Positions 44,277 to 52,639 of a stretch of 64,000 nt of DNA are shown one piece after another (within the stretch, counting starts at the first letter, position 1; every line of letters begins with the position of its first letter). A program made the position numbers and the translations under genes. The stretch is from positions 310,001 to 374,000 of the forward strand of contig NZ_WQNI01000013.1 of NCBI RefSeq assembly GCF_010993735.1. The letters are read 5' to 3'. The notes beneath the pieces are model-generated. The model was not told the origin of the DNA, made no database searches, and was given only the letters and a program-made list of their open reading frames with translations. Source of the stretch: Chelativorans alearensis. GTDB lineage: Bacteria > Pseudomonadota > Alphaproteobacteria > Rhizobiales > Rhizobiaceae.

Positions 44277-45287
44277 TCAGGCGATTTCAGCTACGGTCTC
44301 GACCAGTTGAGGCCCGAGGTGGAGATAGCGGGTCGCCTTGCGCTTGGTCGCGATATCGGCCCACACACGCTGGACCTGTTCCTCGGTGAGCGCCGCCGCT
44401 GCCGCAACGGCGGATGCCGGCATGCCATGGTTGAGGCCGTAAAGGCACAGGTCCATCCGGTCGTAGGGGAGCGAGAAGTAGAACTCCTCCTGTGTCTGCT
44501 GTAGCGAGTAGGTATCCGTCGTCGGTGGCCTACGTCGGATCTCTTCCGGCACGCCAAGATATGCGGCAAGCTCATAGACCTGCGACTTGTAGAGATGGGC
44601 GATCGGCTTCACGTCGGCAGCTCCATCGCCGTTCTTGACGAAGAAGCCCTGGTCGTATTCGAGCCGGTTGGGCGTGCCGATGACAGCGAAGTTCAGCCTG
44701 TCGGCGTGGTAGTATTCGATCTGTTTGCGGGTGCGCTGCTTCATGTTTGTCGCGGCCACGATCCCCAGATAGACCTCCGGCGTCATCCGCAGCTTCGTCT
44801 GCCTTCCTTCGGGATCCTGCACCACCAGGAAGGAGATGTTGTAGCCGTCCCCTTCCAGCGCGTTGGCGATGACGATCTTCGACGCCCAGCCGGGGCCGTA
44901 GTTGGGAACGAGCTGGCGAATGAAACTGTCGCGCCGCTCGTAGCAGCCCATCGCCTGAAGGCTCGGGCCGATATCCTCCACAATGCTGTCATCGACGCCG
45001 AAGGTACGGGCGACCTGCCGGCCGAGCGACAGGCTCTCCGGATCGGAATCGTTTTCCGGCATGAAGACGCAGAGAACGTTCTTTGCGCCCGCCGCCCGGA
45101 CCGCAAGCGCGGTGCACACGCTCGAATCTACGCCCCCCGACACGCCCAGCACGAGGCCGCGCTTGCGCAGCGAGCGCAGCTGGGCCCTGAGCGCGGCTAC
45201 GATCCGCTCCGTCTCGGCGGCAGGATCGACGGCGAGCGCTGTGGACGAAAAGGAAGCGGCGGCGTCTTGAACGGAATGGTGTGTCAT
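44277..45287 (-). CDS. NAD synthetase-like, ammonia-dependent ATP-pyrophosphatase enzyme
   Basis: 336 residues from ATG 45287, overlapping the ligase stop (ATGA). The PP-loop SGGVDSS is at residues 50-56 and the second half KNGDGAADVKPIAHLYKSQVYELA matches NadE. Differences: GTPNRLE (204-210) replaces the usual GTxNKSE, PPTTDTY (254-260) replaces the PxADL-type end, and an extra ~50 residues (about 105-165) follow the PP-loop half. Length exceeds the usual ~275 of ammonia-dependent NadE. It sits in a biosynthetic operon, so it may adenylate and amidate a pathway acid rather than make NAD. A genuine housekeeping role is not excluded. Confidence 0.8.
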   Translation of the reverse strand: MTHHSVQDAAASFSSTALAVDPAAETERIVAALRAQLRSLRKRGLVLGVSGGVDSSVCTALAVRAAGAKNVLCVFMPENDSDPESLSLGRQVARTFGVDDSIVEDIGPSLQAMGCYERRDSFIRQLVPNYGPGWASKIVIANALEGDGYNISFLVVQDPEGRQTKLRMTPEVYLGIVAATNMKQRTRKQIEYYHADRLNFAVIGTPNRLEYDQGFFVKNGDGAADVKPIAHLYKSQVYELAAYLGVPEEIRRRPPTTDTYSLQQTQEEFYFSLPYDRMDLCLYGLNHGMPASAVAAAAALTEEQVQRVWADIATKRKATRYLHLGPQLVETVAEIA

Positions 45288-46828
45288 TCGGCTGGCTCTA
45301 TCGTTTCGGCCGCAAGCCTGCGGCTGACCTTGCCCGTGTCCGTCTTCGGCAGCTCGCTGACGAACCGCACGAGTTTCGGGACCATGAAGTCTTCCAGATG
45401 GCGGGTGCAATGGCGGATGACGTCGCGCTCGGAAAGTGCCGGGTCGGTCGAGACGACCATTGCTGCGATGGCATGGCCCAGCACCGGATCGGCCACCCCC
45501 GTCACCACGGCTTCGGCGATCGACGGATGGGCGTGAAGGACCGCCTCCACTTCCTTGGGTGCCACCTTCTCGCCGCGCGTCTTGATGATGTCGTCCTTGC
45601 GGCCGACGAAATAGAGGAAGCCGTCGGCGTCGGTGCGGAAGAGGTCTCCGGTGTAGAGCACCTTCTCCCACGGATTGAGGCCCGGCCGCAGCATCCTGGC
45701 CGTCGCCTCCTCGTTGCGCCAGTAGCCCTGCATGACGTGTGGGCCACGGATCACCAATTCCCCCACCGTTCCGGAGGGGACGGGCCTGCCGTCCTCGCCC
45801 ACCACGAAAGCTTCGGTATTCGGGATCGCGATGCCGACCGAGTCCGGCCGGTGGTCAAGCTCCTCCGGCGGCAGATAGGTGCAACGCTTGCATTCGGTGA
45901 GCCCGTACATGGAATAGAGCTCGACACCCGGGCACAGCTCGCGCAGCCGGGCGATATGAGGCGGCGGCAGGGCGGCGGCGGTGTTGGAAAAGTAGCGCAG
46001 GCTCGGCAGGAAACCGGGCTGGAGGTCGCGCATCTGCAGGATCATCGCTGCCATGGTGGGGACCAGCGGAAAGCCGGTCACCTTTTCCTTGCGCATCAGT
46101 TCGAAGATCGCCTGAGGGAAAGCGAAGGACTTCTCCAGCACCAGTGTGGCGCCGAGCTTGACCGACATCAGGAGCTGATAGAGCCCGTAGTCGAAGGCGA
46201 GCGGCAGGGCGTTCAGGATGATGTCTTCCCGCGTGTTGCGCAGGTAGGTGGTAATGGATGTGGCGGCCGCCTCCACGTTGCGGTGCGTCATCATCACGCC
46301 CTTGGGGCGGCCGGTCGAGCCGGAGGTATAGATGAGCATGGCAAGATCGACATCGATGCCGCCATGCGAGGCGGGAACGGGCTGGGTCGTCAGGGCCTCT
46401 GCGAAGGAGAGGGGGCCTTCCGGCACTGCCTCCCCGGGCCTCTGCGTGGAGACGAGAACGAACGGTCGGCCGCAAAGCGCGCGCGCCTCGGCGGCGACCG
46501 GCAGGAGCTTGGCCTGCGTCAGCACCGCCGCAGCCTCGCAATCCCCTGCCACATAGGCAAGTTTCTCGGCCTTGGTGGAAGCGTTGATCGGGCTGAAGGT
46601 GGCACCGGCTTTCAGCACGGCGAAGATGGAGACCGCCGCCTCCCAGGAATTGTCCATGAAGACCAGGACGCGGTCGTTGCGGCGCACGCCGCTCGACGCC
46701 AACGCTGCCGCCAACCGGTCGGACAGCGCATCCAACTCGTTATAGGAAAGCCGCCGGGAGCCGCAGATCAGAGCCGTCTTGGCTCCATCGGCCAAGGCGC
46801 TGCGTTTCAGGAACTCTTCGACACGCAT
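45284..46828 (-). CDS. AMP-forming acyl ligase
   Basis: 514-residue ANL-family enzyme. YTSGSTGRPKG (residues 167-177) binds ATP phosphates, YGLTECKRCTYL is the A5 region, YTGDLFRTD the A7, and Lys in PKTDTGKVSRR near the C-terminus is the adenylation catalytic Lys. ATG 46828 has GGAG 7 bases upstream. Its ACP partner is encoded 22 bases upstream, so it probably loads an acyl or amino-acyl group on that carrier rather than CoA. Resembles the ligases of exosortase-A-associated polysaccharide loci. Confidence 0.88.
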   Translation of the reverse strand: MRVEEFLKRSALADGAKTALICGSRRLSYNELDALSDRLAAALASSGVRRNDRVLVFMDNSWEAAVSIFAVLKAGATFSPINASTKAEKLAYVAGDCEAAAVLTQAKLLPVAAEARALCGRPFVLVSTQRPGEAVPEGPLSFAEALTTQPVPASHGGIDVDLAMLIYTSGSTGRPKGVMMTHRNVEAAATSITTYLRNTREDIILNALPLAFDYGLYQLLMSVKLGATLVLEKSFAFPQAIFELMRKEKVTGFPLVPTMAAMILQMRDLQPGFLPSLRYFSNTAAALPPPHIARLRELCPGVELYSMYGLTECKRCTYLPPEELDHRPDSVGIAIPNTEAFVVGEDGRPVPSGTVGELVIRGPHVMQGYWRNEEATARMLRPGLNPWEKVLYTGDLFRTDADGFLYFVGRKDDIIKTRGEKVAPKEVEAVLHAHPSIAEAVVTGVADPVLGHAIAAMVVSTDPALSERDVIRHCTRHLEDFMVPKLVRFVSELPKTDTGKVSRRLAAETIEPAE

Positions 46829-46850
46829 ACCGGATCTCCAGCCTCCCCGC

Positions 46851-47123
46851 TCATGCGGACAGAGACGCCTCCGCGCCCACTCTGGCGCTGACGAAAGCAA
46901 CGATCCGGTCGAGCGAATCGAGATTCGCTGGAACGATGTCAGCATCGGCCATGGTCAGCCCGAACTGCTCTTCGATGAAAGCGACGAGCTCCAGCACGCC
47001 GGTGGAATCGATGATGTCGTTCTCGATGAGCGATGCGTCTTCTTCGAGTGCGAAGGACGTGTCACCAAACAAGAAATTCTCGACGATGAACGCATGCACG
47101 CTGTCCTTGATGTTGTTCGTCAT
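46851..47123 (-). CDS. Acyl carrier protein
   Basis: 90 residues from ATG 47123; AAGGAG six bases upstream rules out the ATG at 47129. Acidic helical protein with Ser40 in ENDIIDSTGVLELV, the site for 4'-phosphopantetheine. A dedicated carrier, distinct from fatty-acid AcpP in sequence (DST instead of DSL). It lies between asnB-type and ligase genes and would hold the intermediate on which they act. Confidence 0.92.
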   Translation of the reverse strand: MTNNIKDSVHAFIVENFLFGDTSFALEEDASLIENDIIDSTGVLELVAFIEEQFGLTMADADIVPANLDSLDRIVAFVSARVGAEASLSA

Positions 47124-47141
47124 TCCCATCTCCTTACAAGC

Positions 47142-49088
47142 TTACGCGGCCTCCGAGGCCCGGAAGTGCGAACCCGTGAATGTCTCAAGCCAGAGCTGAG
47201 ACGAAAGAATGCCGACGAAGGCGGCGTTGTCGCGAAAGCCGGTGAGCGGCTGCTGGCGGCTTTTCGCGAAGAGCTTTGACACGGAGGCCGGATTGAAGAG
47301 GCCGCCGGCGGCAAGCTTCTCCGCGCTCATGGCCTCGCGGACGTAATCCTTCTCGCCTGCCCCCCTGAAAGACTGGCTGTCGGGCGCGCGGTAAGGCTGC
47401 TTGGTCCGCCGTAGGATCGTTTCCGGCAGGAGGCTTTTGCTCGCCTCGCGCAAGATATGCTTTTCGACCAGCCGCTTCAGCTTCATCTCCGGCGGAAGTG
47501 TTGCGGCAAATTCGACCAATCGGTGGTCGAGGAAGGGAAAGCGCCCCTCGATGCCGTGCGCCATCGCCATGCGATCGCCCTGGCTCGAAAGAATGTAGCC
47601 CGGCAGGAGGAATCGCGATTCCAGATACTGCGCCTGGTGCAGCGGATGCCAGCGGCCGAACTCCGCCGGCAGCCGCGATGCCAATTCCTCCGCCGCGTCG
47701 TAGCCGGAAAGGGTCTCACGCAGATCCGCGGAGAAGAACAGCTTTGCCGCCCCGGTCGCCCGAAACCGGGGATTGTGGGAGAACAGAGGATCGTCTGGCG
47801 AATCCGCGCCTGCACCGAAGAAGGCGGCCAGATATTCCGCCGACTGCTGCTTGAGGCCCGGCAGGTAGGGGTAGAGCTTGCGGAAGAGGTGGGGCCGGAT
47901 GCGCGAGCCCGGCTGGCGCGCGCAGAAGCGGCGCACCCGCGCCTCCTTGAAAAGGTCGTAACCGGCGAACACCTCATCCGCCCCCTCGCCCGTCAGCACG
48001 ACTTTCAGGCCCTTCTCGCGAACGAGGGCGGAGAGCTTGAAAAGCGGCGCGGGCGCGGTCCGCAGGATCGGCCGCTCCGCAAAGCGGACAACCTCGGGGA
48101 AGACGGCGGCGATGTCGTCATCCCGGCACTGGACGGAACTGTGCATCGTCCCGAGGGCGGCGGCCATCTCCTTCTGAAAGGCGCTCTCGTCATGCTCCTC
48201 GCTGTCGAAGGCGACCGAAAAGGTACGCAGCACCTCCGACGTCATGCCCGCCGCCAGCGCAGAGACAATCGAGGAATCGAGACCGCCCGAAAGGTAGGAG
48301 CCCACCGGTACATCGGCCCGCATGCGCAGACGCGTGGCGTCCGCAAGCAGCGCGCGTAACTCCGCGGCCGCAGCGTTCTCGTCCGTGTGGCGGCTGCGCG
48401 AACCATGATCGGGAAAGGCAAGTGACCAATAAGGCCTTACCGTTTGCTTGTCTTGTTCGACAATCATCATGCTTGCCGGTTCGAGCTCATGGATATCCTT
48501 GAAGGGGGTGCGCGATGCAATGGGTGCCCATAGAGTGAAAATCTGGTCGAGTGCGACCGGATCCATTTCCGCTTCGACACCTGGCACGTGCAAAAGCGCC
48601 TTCGCCTCCGATGCGAAGAAGAGCGTGTTTCGGACGGTCGTGTAGAACAGCGGGCGCACGCCCATCCGGTCGCGGGCAAGGAACATGCGCCGGCGCTGCG
48701 CATCCCAGATGGCGAAGGCGAAATCTCCATTGAGATCGGCGAGGCAGTCTGGCCCCTTCTCGTCGTAAAGATGCAGGATGACTTCGGTGTCGCTGGAGGT
48801 GTGGAGGACCCTGCCGCGCGAGCGGAGCGCCTCACGCAACTCGACGTAGTTGAAGATTTCTCCGTTAAAGGCGATGGACAGCCGACCGTGCCCGATGGAC
48901 ATGGGCTGCTGGCCATCCGAGAGGCCGACGATCGACAGACGCGTGTGACAAAGGCCCGCGTTCGCGAAAGCGGCCACACCGCTTTCGTCGGGACCGCGGT
49001 GCGCAACGGCAGAGGCCATCCGCTCAAGCAGCGGCTTCGCCTCAGCCGGCGCTACGCCGGAGCCGAAATATCCACCAAAGCCGCACAA
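47142..49088 (-). CDS. Asparagine synthase-type glutamine amidotransferase
   Basis: 648 residues if started at TTG 49088. That start makes the protein begin Met-Cys-Gly-Phe, placing the essential glutaminase nucleophile Cys at position 2; an ATG 33 bases upstream would bury it. Glutaminase marks: HRGPDESG and NGEIFNY; synthetase PP-loop SGGLDSS at residues 267-273; GEGADEVFAGY later. In polysaccharide loci such enzymes turn uronic acids into uronamides or amidate carrier-bound acids. First gene of the operon with ACP, ligase and NadE-like genes. Confidence 0.9.
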   Translation of the reverse strand: MCGFGGYFGSGVAPAEAKPLLERMASAVAHRGPDESGVAAFANAGLCHTRLSIVGLSDGQQPMSIGHGRLSIAFNGEIFNYVELREALRSRGRVLHTSSDTEVILHLYDEKGPDCLADLNGDFAFAIWDAQRRRMFLARDRMGVRPLFYTTVRNTLFFASEAKALLHVPGVEAEMDPVALDQIFTLWAPIASRTPFKDIHELEPASMMIVEQDKQTVRPYWSLAFPDHGSRSRHTDENAAAAELRALLADATRLRMRADVPVGSYLSGGLDSSIVSALAAGMTSEVLRTFSVAFDSEEHDESAFQKEMAAALGTMHSSVQCRDDDIAAVFPEVVRFAERPILRTAPAPLFKLSALVREKGLKVVLTGEGADEVFAGYDLFKEARVRRFCARQPGSRIRPHLFRKLYPYLPGLKQQSAEYLAAFFGAGADSPDDPLFSHNPRFRATGAAKLFFSADLRETLSGYDAAEELASRLPAEFGRWHPLHQAQYLESRFLLPGYILSSQGDRMAMAHGIEGRFPFLDHRLVEFAATLPPEMKLKRLVEKHILREASKSLLPETILRRTKQPYRAPDSQSFRGAGEKDYVREAMSAEKLAAGGLFNPASVSKLFAKSRQQPLTGFRDNAAFVGILSSQLWLETFTGSHFRASEAA

Positions 49089-49290
49089 ACCTCTGCCCCC
49101 AACATCGTCCGATGCATGCAATACCGCCGCACACCTTAATAATTGGATATTTCTTCACATGGCCTGCCGAACTCGGCGGGGGTTACCGGGAGTATCGTGG
49201 AGGAAGGCTTAGCCTATTCGCTAAAATGGAAAGCATTCTCAATTTCGCTTGTCGGCTCTCCAACTCCTTGGCCGGACGCCGGGCGAAGGG

Positions 49291-50775
49291 CTAGGTGCCG
49301 GAGATTTCGCGCCCAAGGCGAACGGTTTCCCGGACAAGGAGAAGGAGATCATCGCGCCGCGTCCGATGATTGGCGATTGCCACTCTCAGGCAATGCTCGT
49401 CGTGCACTGTCGTGTCCGAGAGCGCGGCCGTGCCTTGCTCCTGCAACCGCAGCATGATCTCGATGTTGAGCGCTTTCAGAGCCTCGCCATCTACACCCCC
49501 TGGCACTCCTGCTGGGCGAAAGCGATAGCACACGATGTTGATGCTCGTCGGTGCAACCAGCTCAAGAAGGGGCTCGTTCTCGATCAATTGGCTGAGATAG
49601 GCGCCCTGAGCGACGTTCTGGTCGATGAGCCGGCCGAACGTGTCCGCGCCATGCTCCTTGAGTGCCATCCAGACTTTCAGCGAGCGGAAACCACGAGTGG
49701 TCTGCAGGCCGTAGTCGTGCAGCCACGGGGCCGATGCGAGGCCGCGCGGCGTCGGTTCGAGGTATTCCGGCGCGACCGCGAAGGTGCCGCGGTGGGCGGC
49801 CGCGTCCCGTATCAGGGCGCAGCCGACCTCGAACGGCGCATGCAGCCACTTGTGCGGATCAAGCGCTACGGAATGGGCATGTTCGATCCCGGCGACACGG
49901 TGGGCGTTCTTCGGAGCGATGGCAAGCAGGGCGCCGATGCAGCCGTCGACATGGAGCCAGATATCCTCTTCCCCCGCCAGCTTCGCCAAGGCCTGAAGAT
50001 CGTCGATGGCGCCGGTATTTACCGTCCCGGCTGTTGCGATCACGCAGGCGGGACGGAATCCGGCCGCGCGATCCTCCGCAATCGCGGCGCGCAGCGCGGC
50101 AACGTCGATGCGCAGTTCGCCGTCCGTCGCGATGCGCCGCAGGGCCCGGTTTCCCATCCCGAGCGCTTCCACGGCCTTGCGGTGGCAGCTGTGAATTTGA
50201 TCCGAGCCGTAGAAGCGTAAGGGGTTTTCGATGGCTGCGACGCCATGTTCCCGTACATCGACGCCAGCCTTCACGTTGCGCGCCACGGTCAGCCCGATGA
50301 GGTTCGCTATCGAACCGCCGCTGACCAGCGTGCCACTGGCGGAAGCCGGAAAGCCGATCATCTCCTTGCACCAGTTCACCACCTGGCCGTCCAAAAACGC
50401 GGCGGCGTGGTTGCCGCCGCCGAGATTGGAGCCTTGGACCGCCGCCAGGAGGTCTGCCAGCGCCCCGGTGAAGTTGCCCGATCCCATATACCAGGACCAA
50501 AAGCGCGGATGAACATTGCCCATCGGATAGGGCATCACGTTCTCCGCGACCTCGCGGTAGACCTCGGCGAGCGGCGCTGGCGAGCGTGGCAGGGGTGCAT
50601 CGAAGAAGGCCCTCACCTCCGCAGGCACCTCCCGCCACACCGGCCGATCGCGGACATCACGCAGATAGGCGATGGAATCGTCGATGATCCGGCGCGAGAG
50701 CGAACGTATGCTGCTCCAGTCGTCTGGATCGAGCGTCTCTTCCACCTCGCGCAGGGCGTTCTGCATATCGTTCAC
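49291..50775 (-). CDS. Group II PLP-dependent amino acid decarboxylase
   Basis: 494 residues from GTG 50775, with AAGGAG five bases upstream. Related to aromatic-L-amino-acid, glutamate and cysteine-sulfinate decarboxylases: the PLP Lys is 309 in DPHKWLH, Asp277 (HVDGCIG) contacts the pyridine nitrogen, and His in SCHRKA stacks on the ring. Starts 16 bases after the cysK-type gene and is probably co-transcribed with it. Substrate is not predictable from motifs; the pairing hints at a cysteine- or O-acetylserine-derived amino acid. Confidence 0.88.
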   Translation of the reverse strand: MNDMQNALREVEETLDPDDWSSIRSLSRRIIDDSIAYLRDVRDRPVWREVPAEVRAFFDAPLPRSPAPLAEVYREVAENVMPYPMGNVHPRFWSWYMGSGNFTGALADLLAAVQGSNLGGGNHAAAFLDGQVVNWCKEMIGFPASASGTLVSGGSIANLIGLTVARNVKAGVDVREHGVAAIENPLRFYGSDQIHSCHRKAVEALGMGNRALRRIATDGELRIDVAALRAAIAEDRAAGFRPACVIATAGTVNTGAIDDLQALAKLAGEEDIWLHVDGCIGALLAIAPKNAHRVAGIEHAHSVALDPHKWLHAPFEVGCALIRDAAAHRGTFAVAPEYLEPTPRGLASAPWLHDYGLQTTRGFRSLKVWMALKEHGADTFGRLIDQNVAQGAYLSQLIENEPLLELVAPTSINIVCYRFRPAGVPGGVDGEALKALNIEIMLRLQEQGTAALSDTTVHDEHCLRVAIANHRTRRDDLLLLVRETVRLGREISGT

Positions 50776-50791
50776 GGGGGCTCCTTGCCGC

Positions 50792-51877
50792 TCAGGCGGC
50801 GAATTGAAAGCCTGGCGTGGAGCGCGAGAGCGCCATCTCCTCCTCATCCATGTCTGCTTCGATAGCCTCGAAGAGCGGTGTCGTCATATACCGCTCGCCT
50901 GTATCCGGCAGCATGCAAAGGATGACGGAGCCGGTGGGCGCGCGTTCGGCGATCTGACGCGCCACGGCGAAGGTGGCCCCGCCGGAGATGCCGGTAAAGA
51001 TACCCTCTTTCTGAGCCAGCGCCTTGGCCCATTTGATGCCCTCGGGCCCGGCAATCGGCACGACCTCGTCATAGAAGCGGGAATCGATCGCTTCCTGCAG
51101 CACATGGGGGATGAAGTCGGGGGTCCAGCCCTGGATCGGGTGCGGCTCAAAGGCGGGGTGGCTGGCAGCCGGGGCACCGTCGGGCGAGCGCTTCTGCTCA
51201 TGGCCGCTGCCGACAAGCTGGGCGTTGGCCGGCTCGCTGAGCACGATCTTCGTTTCGGGCCTTTCCCGGCGCAGCACGCGCCCGACGCCGGCCACCGTGC
51301 CGCCGGTGCCGTAGCCGGTCACGAACCAGTCGAGCCTGGACCCGGCAAAGTCGTTGATAATCTCGCGCGCCGTGGTCGCTTCGTGGATGTCGGCATTGGC
51401 GTCGGTCTCGAACTGGCGCGCGAGGAACCAGCCATTGGCCTCGGCCAGCTCGACCGCCTTTCTGTACATGCCGAAGCCCTTTTCCGCACGCGGCGTCAGC
51501 ACGACCTTTGCACCCAGCATGCGCATCAGCTTACGGCGCTCTATGGAGAAGCTGTCGGCCATGGTGACCACGAGGGGGTAGCCCTTCTGCGCGCAGATCA
51601 TGGCGAGGCCGATCCCGGTATTGCCGCTGGTCGCCTCGACGACCGTCTGCCCCGGCTTCAGAGCCCCGGTACGCTCGGCCTCCTCGATGATGTTCAGGGC
51701 CAGCCGGTCCTTGACCGATCCGGCGGGATTGAAGAATTCCGCCTTCACATAAATGGTCGCGTGGTCGACGCTGAGATTGTTGATCCGGATCGTGGGCGTG
51801 TCGCCCACCGTGTCGAGAATGCTGCCGAAGAGACGGCCTCGGCCTGCCGTCGTACGTATCGTTGTTTGGATAGGCAT
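50792..51877 (-). CDS. cysK: Cysteine synthase-type PLP enzyme
   Basis: 361 residues; ATG 51877 with TAGGAGAT upstream. PLP Lys56 in NPAGSVKDR, TSGNTGIG and the GTGGTVAGVGRVLRRE phosphate-binding loop are all intact, as in O-acetylserine sulfhydrylase. A 20-residue N-terminal extension and an insert after LVGSGHEQKRSPDGA make it slightly long. Could be the cell's cysteine synthase or a specialised beta-replacement enzyme (for example cysteate- or diaminopropionate-forming) for the decarboxylase encoded downstream. Confidence 0.88.
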   Translation of the reverse strand: MPIQTTIRTTAGRGRLFGSILDTVGDTPTIRINNLSVDHATIYVKAEFFNPAGSVKDRLALNIIEEAERTGALKPGQTVVEATSGNTGIGLAMICAQKGYPLVVTMADSFSIERRKLMRMLGAKVVLTPRAEKGFGMYRKAVELAEANGWFLARQFETDANADIHEATTAREIINDFAGSRLDWFVTGYGTGGTVAGVGRVLRRERPETKIVLSEPANAQLVGSGHEQKRSPDGAPAASHPAFEPHPIQGWTPDFIPHVLQEAIDSRFYDEVVPIAGPEGIKWAKALAQKEGIFTGISGGATFAVARQIAERAPTGSVILCMLPDTGERYMTTPLFEAIEADMDEEEMALSRSTPGFQFAA

Positions 51878-51989
51878 GAACGATCTCCTAGTGATCACGT
51901 TGAATCCGGACTTCCCGGTGGTTCCGGTGCGGCCGGCCTGCCGCCGTCCTGCGCTGCAAGCGGAGGCAGGCCAGCCAACAATCATAGCC

Positions 51990-52490
51990 CTAGTTCGTCC
52001 GCGGGTCGTCCTTGGGATTGACGTATTCGACACCGAACGGGCCGATGCCGTTGAGCTGGACGACCGTCTCTTCGTCGGCCCAGGCGAAATGTGCTGTGCC
52101 GACGGGTATACGTACGAAACTTCCCGGCGGCAGGATGGGCGCCGTGCTACGGTCGTACGTCTCTCCGGTGGCCATGCCGAAGCCTCCCGAAACGACCGTA
52201 ACATGCTCCTCCTTCAGATGGCGGTGGGGCGCGATCACGTAGCCGGCGGGAAATTTCAGTCGAAAGACGAATTGGCCTTCCTCGGCCGGATTGCCATGCA
52301 GCACGGCAATCTGAGCGCCGGCCGGCAAAGTGGGCGGGCCCGGCTGCCACTCCACCTGGTCTTCGGTGATTGCGGTGTGATGCGCCTCGCCGGCCGGCAC
52401 GGGTGTTACCGACAGGGCGAGAAGTGCGCCGAGCGCGACAGCGCCGTAAAGGGCCGACGGCGAGATACGACAACTCCTACTCAGGGTCAT
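51990..52490 (-). CDS. Exported cupin-domain protein
   Basis: 166 residues; ATG 52490 with GAGGAGG seven bases upstream. N-terminal signal peptide (SALYGAVALGALLALSVTPVPAG). One cupin barrel with HRHLKEEHVTVVSGGF and GTAHF, giving a possible three-His metal site. Periplasmic or secreted; function unknown. It is leftward, 112 bases ahead of the cysK-type gene, and divergent from the SARP-type regulator. Confidence 0.83.
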   Translation of the reverse strand: MTLSRSCRISPSALYGAVALGALLALSVTPVPAGEAHHTAITEDQVEWQPGPPTLPAGAQIAVLHGNPAEEGQFVFRLKFPAGYVIAPHRHLKEEHVTVVSGGFGMATGETYDRSTAPILPPGSFVRIPVGTAHFAWADEETVVQLNGIGPFGVEYVNPKDDPRTN

Positions 52491-52639
52491 TGTTATTCCT
52501 CCTCTTTCTCAGTCTTTCTTTCCGCCCGCTCCACAAGTCTGGAGTGGGCAGGCGAGGGTGGGCATCCAGCCCGATGCAGGATGCGGTCCATCGCATTCAA
52601 TGATAGAATGTGCGCAGAGAGCCCACCGTTGGAGAGAAC

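Noticed and set aside
31791-51877. A complete exosortase A/PEP-CTERM system
   Set aside because: Ligase, ACP, AsnB, VanZ-like and deacetylase genes fit, but there is no eight-span exosortase and no protein with a PEP-CTERM tail in the window.
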